Program-made: the position numbers and the translations under genes
The notes under the pieces: model-generated
Databases searched by the model: none
The model's input: the letters and a program-made list of their open reading frames with translations, nothing else
Told to the model about the DNA's origin: nothing
Part shown: positions 37,488-45,759 of the stretch, in pieces
Layout of the letters: each line of letters starts with the position of its first letter
How positions within the stretch are numbered: position 1 is the first letter of the stretch
Assembly (NCBI RefSeq): GCF_900169785.1
Contig: NZ_FWER01000009.1
Location: 192,855-256,854 of the forward strand
Direction: 5' to 3'
From: Rhizobium sullae
GTDB taxonomy: Bacteria > Pseudomonadota > Alphaproteobacteria > Rhizobiales > Rhizobiaceae
DNA: 64,000 nt

Positions 37488-39047
37488 ATGAAGCATGAAC
37501 GCCCTGGCATCGAACTTTCCGGCCAACCATTCGGCTTTGGCGACATGGTGAGGATAGGGTCCGGCAGGGTGGCGCTATCAGCTTCGCCGACGGGCATGGC
37601 ACGGGTGGAGATCGCGCGTTCCGTCGTCGAAGAAGCGATCCAGGCTGGCATTCCCGTTTACGGTTCCACTACCGGCGTCGGCGCGATGAAGGACGTCGAA
37701 TGGTCGGCGGAGGAACTCGATACCTTCAACCTCGGCCTCGTGCGCGCCCATCACTTCGGCACCGGCACGCCCTTTTCCAGCGCTGTCGTGCGGAACGCCA
37801 TGGCGATCCGCGTCAATACCGCGCTGACGGGCCAGGTCGGGTGTACGCCGGAACTCATAGAAACCTATCTGCGGCTGCTCAGGGCTGACCTCATCCCGCT
37901 CGTGCGGCGCACGGGCTCGATCGGTTGTGCCGATATCGGCCTCATGGGACAGATCGGAGCGGTTCTGACCGGCGTCGGCGAAGCCGTCTATCGCGGCAAG
38001 CGCATGCAGGCGGCCGACGCCTTCCGGGCGGCGGGGCTCGAACCGGTCACCATGGCGCCGCGCGACAGCCTTGCTTCGCTCAGCATCAACGCGGTGAGTT
38101 TTGCATCTGCCGCCGAGGCGACGCGCAATGCGGCGGCTTCGATTCGCGTTCTGCTCGCAACCGGCATGATGGCGGCCGGCGCTCTTGGCGCGTCACGCGA
38201 CCCCTGGCGGGCAGTACGCCATGTCGGCACCCCGCGGGAAGCGCTGATCGGCTCGTGGCTGTGCAATGCGTCAGAGGCTTGGGAATGGCCGGTGGCCACC
38301 CACGTGCAGGACCCGCTCAGCCTTCGCATGATCGCCCAGGTCTTCGGCGCGGTGATCGAGAACCTACTTTCGACCGGTCACAAGATCCTTGCTGCCACCG
38401 GCCGTTCGGACGACAATCCGGTCGTCGTCGAGGGCCGCGTAATGACGTCCGGCGGTTCGCTACCTCTCGATGTAACGATCCTGCTCGAATCGGCAGCACT
38501 CTGCATGGCGCATGCGGCACGCAATTCATTCAACCGCTGCGTCCTGCTCGGCAACGGACAGCGGCGCGACCTGCCCGTGAACCTCGTGCCGCCCGGCCGG
38601 ATTGCGACCGGTTTCGGGCCGATCATCAAGCTCGCCGGCGAGATCTTTTCACGCGTGCTTTCCATGTCCAACCCAGTGTCCGCCCAGTCGCTGGTGGTTG
38701 CGGCGGGGCTTGAGGACGAAGCCGCTTTCCTGCCGCTGGTGATCGAGCGCTTCGAGCGGCAGATGCGGGCGCTGAAGCGTCTTGCCGCTCTCGAGGCTCT
38801 GCTGGCATCACAGGCGGCCGACATTCTCGGCGACCGGCCCGAGGGCGTTGCGGGCATGATTTACGATGTCGTCCGCAAGCACGCCGATTTCTACACCGTC
38901 GATCGCCCCCTTTCGGCGGAGGTCGAAGCGATCGAGGAAGAACTCGGGTCCGATGAGTTCGTCTCGAAGCTGATCGAGCCTGTGCCGATCGCCGCCTTCG
39001 ACGATTTCTTCGCCCTCGGCTCGGTGGAGTACATCGACGGAGACTGA
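37488..39047 (+). CDS. MIO-less histidine ammonia-lyase homologue, probable ergothionase
   Basis: The 519-residue protein is a full-length member of the HAL/PAL superfamily: VYGSTTGVGAMKD (with the catalytic-type Tyr58), NLGLVRAHHFGTG, QDPLSLRMIAQVFGA and TGRSDDNPVVVEG all match. The Ala-Ser-Gly triad that forms the MIO cofactor is replaced: the segment GSIGCADIGLMGQIG (from residue 143) has Cys-Ala-Asp at 147–149. Without the serine no MIO can form. Known ergothionases are HAL homologues that eliminate trimethylamine from ergothioneine without MIO, and the following genes fit the rest of that pathway, so this is my preferred role. ATG with AAGGAGACCTGCAG in front. First gene of the operon. 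Confidence 0.7.
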   Translation: MKHERPGIELSGQPFGFGDMVRIGSGRVALSASPTGMARVEIARSVVEEAIQAGIPVYGSTTGVGAMKDVEWSAEELDTFNLGLVRAHHFGTGTPFSSAVVRNAMAIRVNTALTGQVGCTPELIETYLRLLRADLIPLVRRTGSIGCADIGLMGQIGAVLTGVGEAVYRGKRMQAADAFRAAGLEPVTMAPRDSLASLSINAVSFASAAEATRNAAASIRVLLATGMMAAGALGASRDPWRAVRHVGTPREALIGSWLCNASEAWEWPVATHVQDPLSLRMIAQVFGAVIENLLSTGHKILAATGRSDDNPVVVEGRVMTSGGSLPLDVTILLESAALCMAHAARNSFNRCVLLGNGQRRDLPVNLVPPGRIATGFGPIIKLAGEIFSRVLSMSNPVSAQSLVVAAGLEDEAAFLPLVIERFERQMRALKRLAALEALLASQAADILGDRPEGVAGMIYDVVRKHADFYTVDRPLSAEVEAIEEELGSDEFVSKLIEPVPIAAFDDFFALGSVEYIDGD

Positions 39048-39093
39048 CGCAGGAAGCGGTCGTCATCTAAGCTTTTAACCGGAGGAAAACAGC

Positions 39094-40476
39094 GTGGCTG
39101 ATTTCGATCTCGTTTTGCAAGGTACCGTCGTGCTGCCGGAGCGCATCCTCGATGAGGGTTATGTTGCAGTCCGCAACGGCAAGATCGCCGAGGTCGGCGT
39201 CGGCGTGCCGCCCGCGGCCAAGGAGCGGCACTTGCTCGGCAAGGCGCTGATCCTGCCCGGTGCGATCGATGCGCAAGTGCATTCGTTGAGCCAGATGGAT
39301 CAGGAGGACTTCATCTGGTCGACGCGTTCGGCGGCTGCTGGCGGCGTCACGACGATCGTTGACATGCCTTATGACGAAGCCAATCTCGTCTGCTCGGCGG
39401 AAGCGGTAAAGAAAAAGACCAACCATGCGAGCCCGCAGACGCGTGTCGATTTCGCTCTCTATGGCACGGTCAGACCTGAAGAAGGTGCGGCCCGAATACG
39501 CGAAATGGTGGATGCCGGGGTCGCCGCCTTCAAATTCTCGACTTTCGGGACCGATGCGAAGCGTTTCCCGCGCATTCCCCCTGCCCTCCTTGCCGAATGC
39601 TTTGCCGCAATCGCCCCGACCGGGCTGACGGCCGGTGTTCACAATGAAGACGATGAAGCCGTTCGAACTTACATGGAGAAGGTCAAGGCAAGCGGCGTGA
39701 CCGACTGGCGTGCCCACGGTCTTTCACGCCCGCCGATCACCGAACTTCTCGCCATGCACACGATCTTCGAGACTGGCGCTCATACCGGCTGCCCGGCGCA
39801 TGTCGTGCATTGTTCGCTCGGTCGCGGCTACGATATTGCCCGTGCCTATCGCCGCGGCGGCTTCGAGGCGACGGTCGAATGCTGCATTCATTACCTGACG
39901 CTTGACGAGGAAAACGACGTGAGGCGCCTCGGCGGCAAAGCCAAGATCAATCCGCCGATCCGGCCGCGCGCCGAGGTGGAAACGTTGTGGCGCAAGATAG
40001 CGGAAGGCAATGTCTGGCTGGTGTCGACCGACCATGTGAGCTGGTCAGAAAACCGCAAGACCAATCCGGACATGTTGGCGAATGCCTCGGGCGTGCCGGG
40101 GCTCGAGGTCATGGTGCCGCTTTTCGTCAAGGGAGCGTTGGAGCGGGGCATTCCACTCACATGGGCCGCGAAGCTGATGGCCGAAAATCCGGCGAAGCAT
40201 TTCCGCCTCGACCACATCAAGGGCGCACTGACGCCCGGCAAGGACGCCGACATCGTCGTGCTGGAGCCGCGAGAGAGTGTCTACGACGCTGCCGTGAGCG
40301 GTAACAATCTCGTCGGCTGGAGCCCTTATAACGGTATCCGTTTGCCATGGACAATTTCGGCGGCATATCTGCGCGGCAGCCAGATAGCCGATGGCGCGAA
40401 CGTGCTTGCAGAGCCTGGCACGGGACAATTCGTCCGTCCGCTGCCGCGCCAGATCATTTCCGGAGAAGCCGCATGA
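39094..40476 (+). CDS. Hydantoinase/dihydropyrimidinase-like amidohydrolase
   Basis: This 460-residue cyclic amidohydrolase would open a hydantoin ring. The GTG start follows a clear GGAGG. Metal-site residues visible are His63 in AIDAQVHSLSQ, Lys147 (the carbamylated lysine position, GVAAFKFSTFG), His183 in GVHNEDDEA, His236/239 in CPAHVVHCSLGRG and Asp313 in VSTDHVSWSE. The first His of the usual HxH is Gln61 here, a variant seen in some hydantoinase-like proteins. In the proposed ergothioneine route it would turn hydantoin-5-propionate into N-carbamoyl-glutamate. It overlaps the next gene by four bases (ATGA). Confidence 0.85.
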   Translation: MADFDLVLQGTVVLPERILDEGYVAVRNGKIAEVGVGVPPAAKERHLLGKALILPGAIDAQVHSLSQMDQEDFIWSTRSAAAGGVTTIVDMPYDEANLVCSAEAVKKKTNHASPQTRVDFALYGTVRPEEGAARIREMVDAGVAAFKFSTFGTDAKRFPRIPPALLAECFAAIAPTGLTAGVHNEDDEAVRTYMEKVKASGVTDWRAHGLSRPPITELLAMHTIFETGAHTGCPAHVVHCSLGRGYDIARAYRRGGFEATVECCIHYLTLDEENDVRRLGGKAKINPPIRPRAEVETLWRKIAEGNVWLVSTDHVSWSENRKTNPDMLANASGVPGLEVMVPLFVKGALERGIPLTWAAKLMAENPAKHFRLDHIKGALTPGKDADIVVLEPRESVYDAAVSGNNLVGWSPYNGIRLPWTISAAYLRGSQIADGANVLAEPGTGQFVRPLPRQIISGEAA

Positions 40477-41753
40477 GCCGCAACCTGCGTGTCAACGCCG
40501 ATCGCATCGCCGAGGATATCGACGCACTGGCAAAGATCACCGAGCCCGATCATCCATGGACACGCCGGGCCTTCTCGCCGCTGTTTCTCGATGGCCGCGC
40601 CTATATCGAAGCGCGCATGAAGGCGGCCGGGCTGGAGACACGGATCGATGCGGCCGGCAATCTGATCGGACGCCGGGTGGGGACGAAACCGGGTCTTGGC
40701 ACGATCATGGTCGGTTCGCATTCCGATACTGTACCAGATGGCGGGCGCTTTGATGGCATTGCGGGCGTGATCTCGGCGTTGGAAGTCGCCCGGGCGCTGA
40801 ACGATCGGGGAATCGTGCTAGAGCACGATCTGGAGGTCGTCGACTTCCTCGCGGAAGAAGTCAGCATCTTTGGCGTTTCGTGCGTCGGCAGCCGCGGCAT
40901 GACCGGGCAGCTTCCGGAGGCATGGCTTTCGCGCACTAGCGGCGACCGCGACCTGGCTGAGGGGATTGCGCAAGTCGGCGGCCGTCCAAGCGTGCTGCTG
41001 CAGCAGAACCGGCCCGATATTGCCGGCTTCCTCGAACTGCATATCGAACAGGGGCCTGTGCTCGAGGACGAGAAGAAAGACGTCGGCATCGTGACGGCGA
41101 TCGCTGGCATCACCCGGATTGAAATTACAGTCGAAGGCCGAGCGGACCATGCGGGTACGACGCCGATGGATGGCCGCGCGGATGCGCTGGTCGCCGCCTC
41201 GCGACTGGTGCTCGATATCCGCAACGCGGCAGGCGAGCGGGCGAAGACGCCGGGCCATTTCGCCGCGACCGTCGGCGAATTCCGGATAGAGCCGAATGCG
41301 GCCAATGTCGTGCCTTCCAAAGTCGTGCTGCTGATCGACGGGCGCGCGGAAATCCGCAGCGACATGGAAGCCTTCTGCGAATGGCTGGATGCGCATGTCG
41401 TCAAGCTTGCGACCACCCACGGTGTGACGATCGAACCACCGAAACGCGTTTCAGACAACCATCCGACACCTGCAGATGCCAGCTTGCTGCAGACGCTGGA
41501 GCGCGCCTGCAACGCAGTCGGCGCCAAACACCGGCGCATGGCATCCGGCGCAGGGCACGACACCGCCTGGATCGCCAAGGTGGCACCCGCGGCAATGATC
41601 TTCGTGCCTTGCAAAGAGGGCCGCAGCCACTCGGCCGACGAATGGGCGGAAAATGACGACATCGCGCTTGGCGCGGCGGTGCTTTTTGAAGCGGTGCGGG
41701 AGATGGACAAGGCGCTGAGCAAGGAGAAGGCTGATGGGACGCATACTCGTTGA
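40473..41753 (+). CDS. M20-family N-carbamoyl-amino-acid/allantoate amidohydrolase
   Basis: The 426-residue zinc enzyme belongs to the HyuC/allantoate amidohydrolase group. Metal and catalytic residues are visible in GSHSDTVPDGGRFDG (His83, Asp94) and DFLAEEVSIFG (Glu128, Glu129). The dimer-lid signature is RADHAGTTPMDGRADA, and the end has SGAGHDTAWI and CKEGRSHSADEW. With the hydantoinase immediately before it, the expected job is hydrolysis of an N-carbamoyl amino acid, N-carbamoyl-glutamate to glutamate in the proposed pathway. A longer upstream frame is ignored because it overlaps the hydantoinase. Confidence 0.88.
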   Translation: MSRNLRVNADRIAEDIDALAKITEPDHPWTRRAFSPLFLDGRAYIEARMKAAGLETRIDAAGNLIGRRVGTKPGLGTIMVGSHSDTVPDGGRFDGIAGVISALEVARALNDRGIVLEHDLEVVDFLAEEVSIFGVSCVGSRGMTGQLPEAWLSRTSGDRDLAEGIAQVGGRPSVLLQQNRPDIAGFLELHIEQGPVLEDEKKDVGIVTAIAGITRIEITVEGRADHAGTTPMDGRADALVAASRLVLDIRNAAGERAKTPGHFAATVGEFRIEPNAANVVPSKVVLLIDGRAEIRSDMEAFCEWLDAHVVKLATTHGVTIEPPKRVSDNHPTPADASLLQTLERACNAVGAKHRRMASGAGHDTAWIAKVAPAAMIFVPCKEGRSHSADEWAENDDIALGAAVLFEAVREMDKALSKEKADGTHTR

Positions 41754-42831
41754 AAAGGACGTCGAGGCGGCAGTCAAGGGTGGCTCCGTCTATGCAGCAG
41801 GCGGCGGCGGCTGGGCCGATCACGGCCGTATGCTGGGTTATGCCGCGGTCAGCATCGGCAAGCCGGAACTCGTTTCCATCGATGAACTTAGAGACGACGA
41901 CTGGATCGCGACGGCAGCGGCGATCGGCGCGCCAGCCTCCACGACGCCTTGGGAAATGCAGGGCATCGATTACGTGAAAGCCGTCCAGCTTCTTCAGGAC
42001 GAACTCGGCGAAAAGCTCTCCGGGCTCATCATCGGGCAGAACGGCAAATCCTCGACGCTGAACGGCTGGCTGCCCTCGGCCATTCTCGGCACGAAGGTTG
42101 TCGATGCGGTTGGCGATATCCGGGCGCATCCGACCGGCGACATGGGCTCGATCGGCATGGCGGGTTCGCCCGAGCAGATGATCCAGACGGCCGTTGGCGG
42201 AAACCGCGCGGAGAACCGCTACATCGAGCTTGTGGTGAAGGGTGCGACCGCGAAGATCTCTCCGATCCTGCGAGCCGCCGCTGACCAATCGGGCGGCTTC
42301 ATCGCCAGCTGCCGCAATCCGCTGCAGGCATCCTATGTGCGCACGCATGCGGCACTCGGCGGCATCTCGATGGCGCTTGCGCTCGGCGAAGCGATCATTG
42401 CGGCGGAGAAGAATGGCGGATCGGCCGTCATCGATGCGATTTGCAAAACAACCGGCGGCAGCATCCTCGCTGAAGGCATCATTACGATGAAGGATGTCGT
42501 CTACACCAAAGAAGCCTTCGACATCGGCACGATCGTCGTCGGCTCCGGCGCCAAAGCCGTGACGGTGCATGTGATGAACGAATACATGGCCATCGACGAT
42601 GCCGATGGTAAGCGCGTGGCGACGTTTCCCTCGGTCATCACGACGCTTTCGCCCGAAGGTGAGCCGCTCAGCGTCGGCCAGCTCAAGGGCGGCATGCAGG
42701 TTTTCATCCTGCATGTACCCATGGATATCATTCCACTTTCTGCAAGCGTCCTCGACCCAACCGTCTACCCGCCCGTGGAAGAAGTGATGGGTATTGAGAT
42801 TGGGCGCTATGCCTTGGCAGCAAAGGCGTGA
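41734..42831 (+). CDS. DUF917 family protein, candidate thiohydantoin desulfhydrase
   Basis: The 365-residue protein matches DUF917 (start MGRILVEKDVEAAVKGGSVYAAGGGGWAD, split here as MGRILVEKDVEAAVKGGSVY then AAGGGG; later DMGSIGMAGSPEQMIQ and GGSILAEGIITMKDV). DUF917 proteins are often found beside hydantoin-utilisation genes but have few proven functions. It overlaps the amidohydrolase by 20 bases, with AAGGAG before its ATG. In the ergothioneine route one step remains without another candidate here, the metal-dependent removal of sulfur from the 2-thiohydantoin, so I assign that step tentatively. Confidence 0.75.
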   Translation: MGRILVEKDVEAAVKGGSVYAAGGGGWADHGRMLGYAAVSIGKPELVSIDELRDDDWIATAAAIGAPASTTPWEMQGIDYVKAVQLLQDELGEKLSGLIIGQNGKSSTLNGWLPSAILGTKVVDAVGDIRAHPTGDMGSIGMAGSPEQMIQTAVGGNRAENRYIELVVKGATAKISPILRAAADQSGGFIASCRNPLQASYVRTHAALGGISMALALGEAIIAAEKNGGSAVIDAICKTTGGSILAEGIITMKDVVYTKEAFDIGTIVVGSGAKAVTVHVMNEYMAIDDADGKRVATFPSVITTLSPEGEPLSVGQLKGGMQVFILHVPMDIIPLSASVLDPTVYPPVEEVMGIEIGRYALAAKA

Positions 42832-42834
42832 CTT

Positions 42835-43164
42835 ATGGCGCGGGATGCCGGTCTTGAGGAACTGATGAGAGAAGAGCTCAGCGGCCATCCGGGTCTCAGC
42901 GAAAAGGCCATGTTCGGCGGCTGGGGCTTTCTGTTGAACGGCAATCTTCTCTGTGGTGCGCGAGAGGATGGCATGCTGGTTCGGCTCGGCAAAGGCAATG
43001 ACGGCTGGGCACTGGCTCTACCGGGAGCGGTGCAGATGCGGTCGGGCGAGCGCCTGATGCACGGCTGGGTGCGCGTCAATGCCGATGTGTATGGCGAGGA
43101 TGCACTGCGAAAGCGTCTGCTTGATGCGGCACGCGCCTATGTGGAGATGCTGCCGGGGAAATAA
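42835..43164 (+). CDS. TfoX N-terminal domain protein
   Basis: This 109-residue protein is a single TfoX-N domain (GLSEKAMFGGWGFLLNGNLL near the start, MHGWVRV later). Full TfoX proteins govern natural competence in gammaproteobacteria, but stand-alone N-domains are widespread and uncharacterised. It begins three bases after the DUF917 stop and lies 28 bases before the urocanase-like gene, so it belongs to the operon. Its role there is unknown. Confidence 0.84.
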   Translation: MARDAGLEELMREELSGHPGLSEKAMFGGWGFLLNGNLLCGAREDGMLVRLGKGNDGWALALPGAVQMRSGERLMHGWVRVNADVYGEDALRKRLLDAARAYVEMLPGK

Positions 43165-43192
43165 CAAGACAGGACTTGAGGAAGGACATTCC

Positions 43193-44854
43193 ATGCCGAA
43201 GCCTAATCCACGTCATCCAAAATTTCCGATTCCCGGCGGGCTGGAACTGCGGGCCAAGGGTTGGCGGCAGGAAGCGTTGCTGCGTCTCCTCGAAAACGTG
43301 CTTGCCGTCGGCGAGGACCCGGACAATCTCGTCGTCTATGCGGCGCTTGGCAAGGCCGCGCGCAACTGGGCGGCGCATAAGGGCATCGTCAAGGCGCTGA
43401 CGGAGATGGAGGAGGATCAGACCCTGCTGATCCAGTCCGGCAAGCCGATCGGCCTCGTGAAAACCCATGCCAAGGCACCGCTCGTCATCATGGCGAACTG
43501 CAATATCGTCGGCCAATGGGCGAAGGTCGAAGTGTTTTACGAACTGCAGCGCAAGGGATTGATCTGCTGGGGTGGGCTGACGGCGGGCGCCTGGCAATAT
43601 ATCGGCAGCCAGGGTGTTATCCAGGGCACCTACGAAATCTTCATGCGTATCGCCGAGCGACGCTTCGGCGGCGATCTCTCCGGCCGCTTCGTGCTCACCG
43701 CCGGCCTTGGCGGCATGGGCGGGGCTCAACCGCTCGCCGGCCGCATGGCAGGGGCCGCGATCCTCTGCGTCGATATCGATCCCGAGCGGGCGAAGAAGCG
43801 CCAGCAGATCGGTTACCTGCAGGAGATCACACCTGATCTCGATAGCGCACTGCAGATGATCGATACGGCCGTGAAGGAAAAGCGCGCGCTATCCGTCGGC
43901 CTCGTCGGCAATGCGGCCGAGATCTACCCGGAGATCGCCCGGCGCGGCATCGTGCCGGATATCGTGACGGACCAGACCTCGGCGCATGATCTCGTCTATG
44001 GCTACGTGCCGAAGGGCATGAGCCTTGCCCAGGTCAAGGAACTTCGCGATGACGGCCAGGGCCAGTTAATGGCCGCAAGCCGCGCCTCGATCGTTCAGCA
44101 TGTAACGGCGATGCTGGAGTTCCAGAAGAAAGGTTCCGAAGTCTTCGACAACGGCAACTTGATCCGCACACAGGCGAAGGAAGGCGGCGTTGCCAACGCC
44201 TTCGACATTCCGATCTTCACCGAAGCCTATCTGCGGCCGCTGTTTGCCCGGGCGATTGGCCCATTCCGTTGGATGGCGCTTTCCGGCGAAGAAAGCGACA
44301 TCGCCCGGATCGACGATCTGCTGCTCGAAATGTTCCCGGACAACAAGATTATCACCAACTGGATCCGGCTTGCCCGCGAGCATGTGCCCTTCGAGGGCCT
44401 GCCGGCGCGGATCGCCTGGCTCGGCCACGGCGAGCGCACCGCGCTTGCCCGCCGCGTCAACGAATTGGTCGCCAGTGGAGATCTGAAAGGCCCTGTCGCC
44501 TTCTCGCGCGATCATCTTGATGCCGGCGCTATGGCGCATCCGAACATCATGACCGAGCGCATGAAGGACGGCTCCGACGCGATCGCCGACTGGCCGCTGC
44601 TCGATGCCATGATGCTCTGCTCCTCGATGGCCGACCTCGTCGTCGTCCATTCCGGCGGTGGCGGCTATGCCGGCTACATGACCAGTTGCGGCGTGACTGT
44701 CGTCGCCGACGGCACGGCGGCTGCCGACGAACGCCTCGACCATGCGCTCACCAATGATACGGCGCTCGGCGTCATGCGCTATGCAGACGCCGGATACGAG
44801 GAAGCGCTGGACGAAGTGCAGAAGAAGGATGTGTCGTATATCCGGCTTGATTGA
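43193..44854 (+). CDS. Urocanate hydratase homologue, probable thiourocanate hydratase
   Basis: The 553-residue protein aligns over its whole length with HutU: TLLIQSGKPIGLVKTHAKAP, GSQGVIQGTYEIF, VLTAGLGGMGGAQPLAGRMA (dinucleotide-binding), FSRDHLDAGAMAHPN and [16 protein letters not shown]. True urocanases have a catalytic Cys in GLPARICW; here the segment is EGLPARIAWLGHGER, with Ala408. The usual His-His pair near the end is His-Ser (VVHSGGGGYAGY). It is therefore a paralogue with changed chemistry. Thiourocanate hydratases of ergothioneine degraders belong to this family, which suits its operon partners. ATG with GAGGAAGGACATTCC in front. Confidence 0.75.
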   Translation: MPKPNPRHPKFPIPGGLELRAKGWRQEALLRLLENVLAVGEDPDNLVVYAALGKAARNWAAHKGIVKALTEMEEDQTLLIQSGKPIGLVKTHAKAPLVIMANCNIVGQWAKVEVFYELQRKGLICWGGLTAGAWQYIGSQGVIQGTYEIFMRIAERRFGGDLSGRFVLTAGLGGMGGAQPLAGRMAGAAILCVDIDPERAKKRQQIGYLQEITPDLDSALQMIDTAVKEKRALSVGLVGNAAEIYPEIARRGIVPDIVTDQTSAHDLVYGYVPKGMSLAQVKELRDDGQGQLMAASRASIVQHVTAMLEFQKKGSEVFDNGNLIRTQAKEGGVANAFDIPIFTEAYLRPLFARAIGPFRWMALSGEESDIARIDDLLLEMFPDNKIITNWIRLAREHVPFEGLPARIAWLGHGERTALARRVNELVASGDLKGPVAFSRDHLDAGAMAHPNIMTERMKDGSDAIADWPLLDAMMLCSSMADLVVVHSGGGGYAGYMTSCGVTVVADGTAAADERLDHALTNDTALGVMRYADAGYEEALDEVQKKDVSYIRLD

Positions 44855-44869
44855 AATATCGGCGCTCCA

Positions 44870-45271
44870 TCAAAGATGCCGCGTCTCCTCCGGGGGACCG
44901 TCATAGCGGTCGCGCAGGCCGTCGACGAAGGCAATGGGTGCGGCGATGAGCTCTTTAGCAGTCGCATCGTCCAGACAACTTACGGCGATCGCGTAGAAGG
45001 TGCCGAGATGTTCGTTTTCGCCCCAACTGTAGGAGCTGATGCCGCAATCCTTGCAGAACAGATGATGCAGTTTGCGGGAGGCAAACTGATATTCTCCGAG
45101 CTTTTCTTCCCCTGATAGAAGGCGAAAATCCTCCGGCTGGGCCACCGCCAGCCAGTTGCGCTTCTTCATGCAGATCGAGCAATTGCAGCGGAACGTGCCG
45201 GCCGACAGATCGAGCCTGGTTTCGTAGCGGATTGCGCCGCAATGGCAGCTGCCGTGATAGGTCTTCTTCAT
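44870..45271 (-). CDS. GFA/CENP-V family zinc protein
   Basis: The 133-residue protein has the zinc-binding cysteines of the glutathione-dependent formaldehyde-activating enzyme family: GSCHCGAIRYE, FRCNCSICMKK and LFCKDCGISSYSW. Few members really act on formaldehyde, so only the fold is certain. It overlaps the SRPBCC gene by one base and shares its unit with an ArsR regulator. A second family member lies at 57269–57670. Confidence 0.87.
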   Translation of the reverse strand: MKKTYHGSCHCGAIRYETRLDLSAGTFRCNCSICMKKRNWLAVAQPEDFRLLSGEEKLGEYQFASRKLHHLFCKDCGISSYSWGENEHLGTFYAIAVSCLDDATAKELIAAPIAFVDGLRDRYDGPPEETRHL

Positions 45272-45759
45272 TACTTTCTCCTTTTGACTGCGGCTTCCGC
45301 GTAGGCAGCGGCCTTATCGAGCGCCTCGCGCCAACCTTCCGACTGTAATTTGAATTCGGTATCGCTCGGCAGCTCGCGCTTACGGAAGGTGAGGCGCGTA
45401 CCCTCGCCCCGTTCTTCCAACTCGACCGTTACGCACATCTCGTGCTCCGGCTTTCCGGCGTCATTTTCCCAGGCAAAGGTGAAGACGAGGCGTTCCGGCG
45501 GACTGATCTCAACGTACCGGCCCCGGCTCCAGTATTCCTTGCCGTCCAGCCCGAGAATGCAATGACGCCAGGCGCCGCCTTCGCGCAGATCGACCGAAAC
45601 CGAGGACGCCGAGCAATGGTGCGGACCCCACCATTTCATCAGGTGCTCCGGCTCGGTCCACAGGCTGAAGACAAGCTCGCGCGGCGCATCGATCTCGCGA
45701 GTGAGCACGATCTCACGGCTGCGACCGCCGGCGACGCGGATTTCATTTCTTGCCTTCAT
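45271..45759 (-). CDS. SRPBCC/AHSA1-family protein
   Basis: This 162-residue protein has the AHSA1 (activator of Hsp90-like) START-type fold: IVLTREIDAPRELVFSLWTE, then WWGPHHCSASSVSVDLREGG and a C-terminal helix with SEGWREALDKAAAYAEA. These proteins bind small hydrophobic ligands. An ArsR-type gene directly before it, overlapping by 17 bases, is a very common pairing. The start was taken at MKARNEIRV since the upstream frame is unlike the family. Confidence 0.87.
   Translation of the reverse strand: MKARNEIRVAGGRSREIVLTREIDAPRELVFSLWTEPEHLMKWWGPHHCSASSVSVDLREGGAWRHCILGLDGKEYWSRGRYVEISPPERLVFTFAWENDAGKPEHEMCVTVELEERGEGTRLTFRKRELPSDTEFKLQSEGWREALDKAAAYAEAAVKRRK

Noticed and set aside
41401..42888. 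Long open frame antisense to the amidohydrolase and DUF917 genes (495 codons)
   Set aside because: It spans two well-supported genes and their overlap on the other strand and has no recognisable domain.
37488..44854. Ordinary histidine-utilisation (hut) operon
   Set aside because: The MIO triad and the urocanase Cys are missing, and there is no imidazolonepropionase or formiminoglutamase gene; the hydantoinase and carbamoyl amidohydrolase do not belong to the Hut route.
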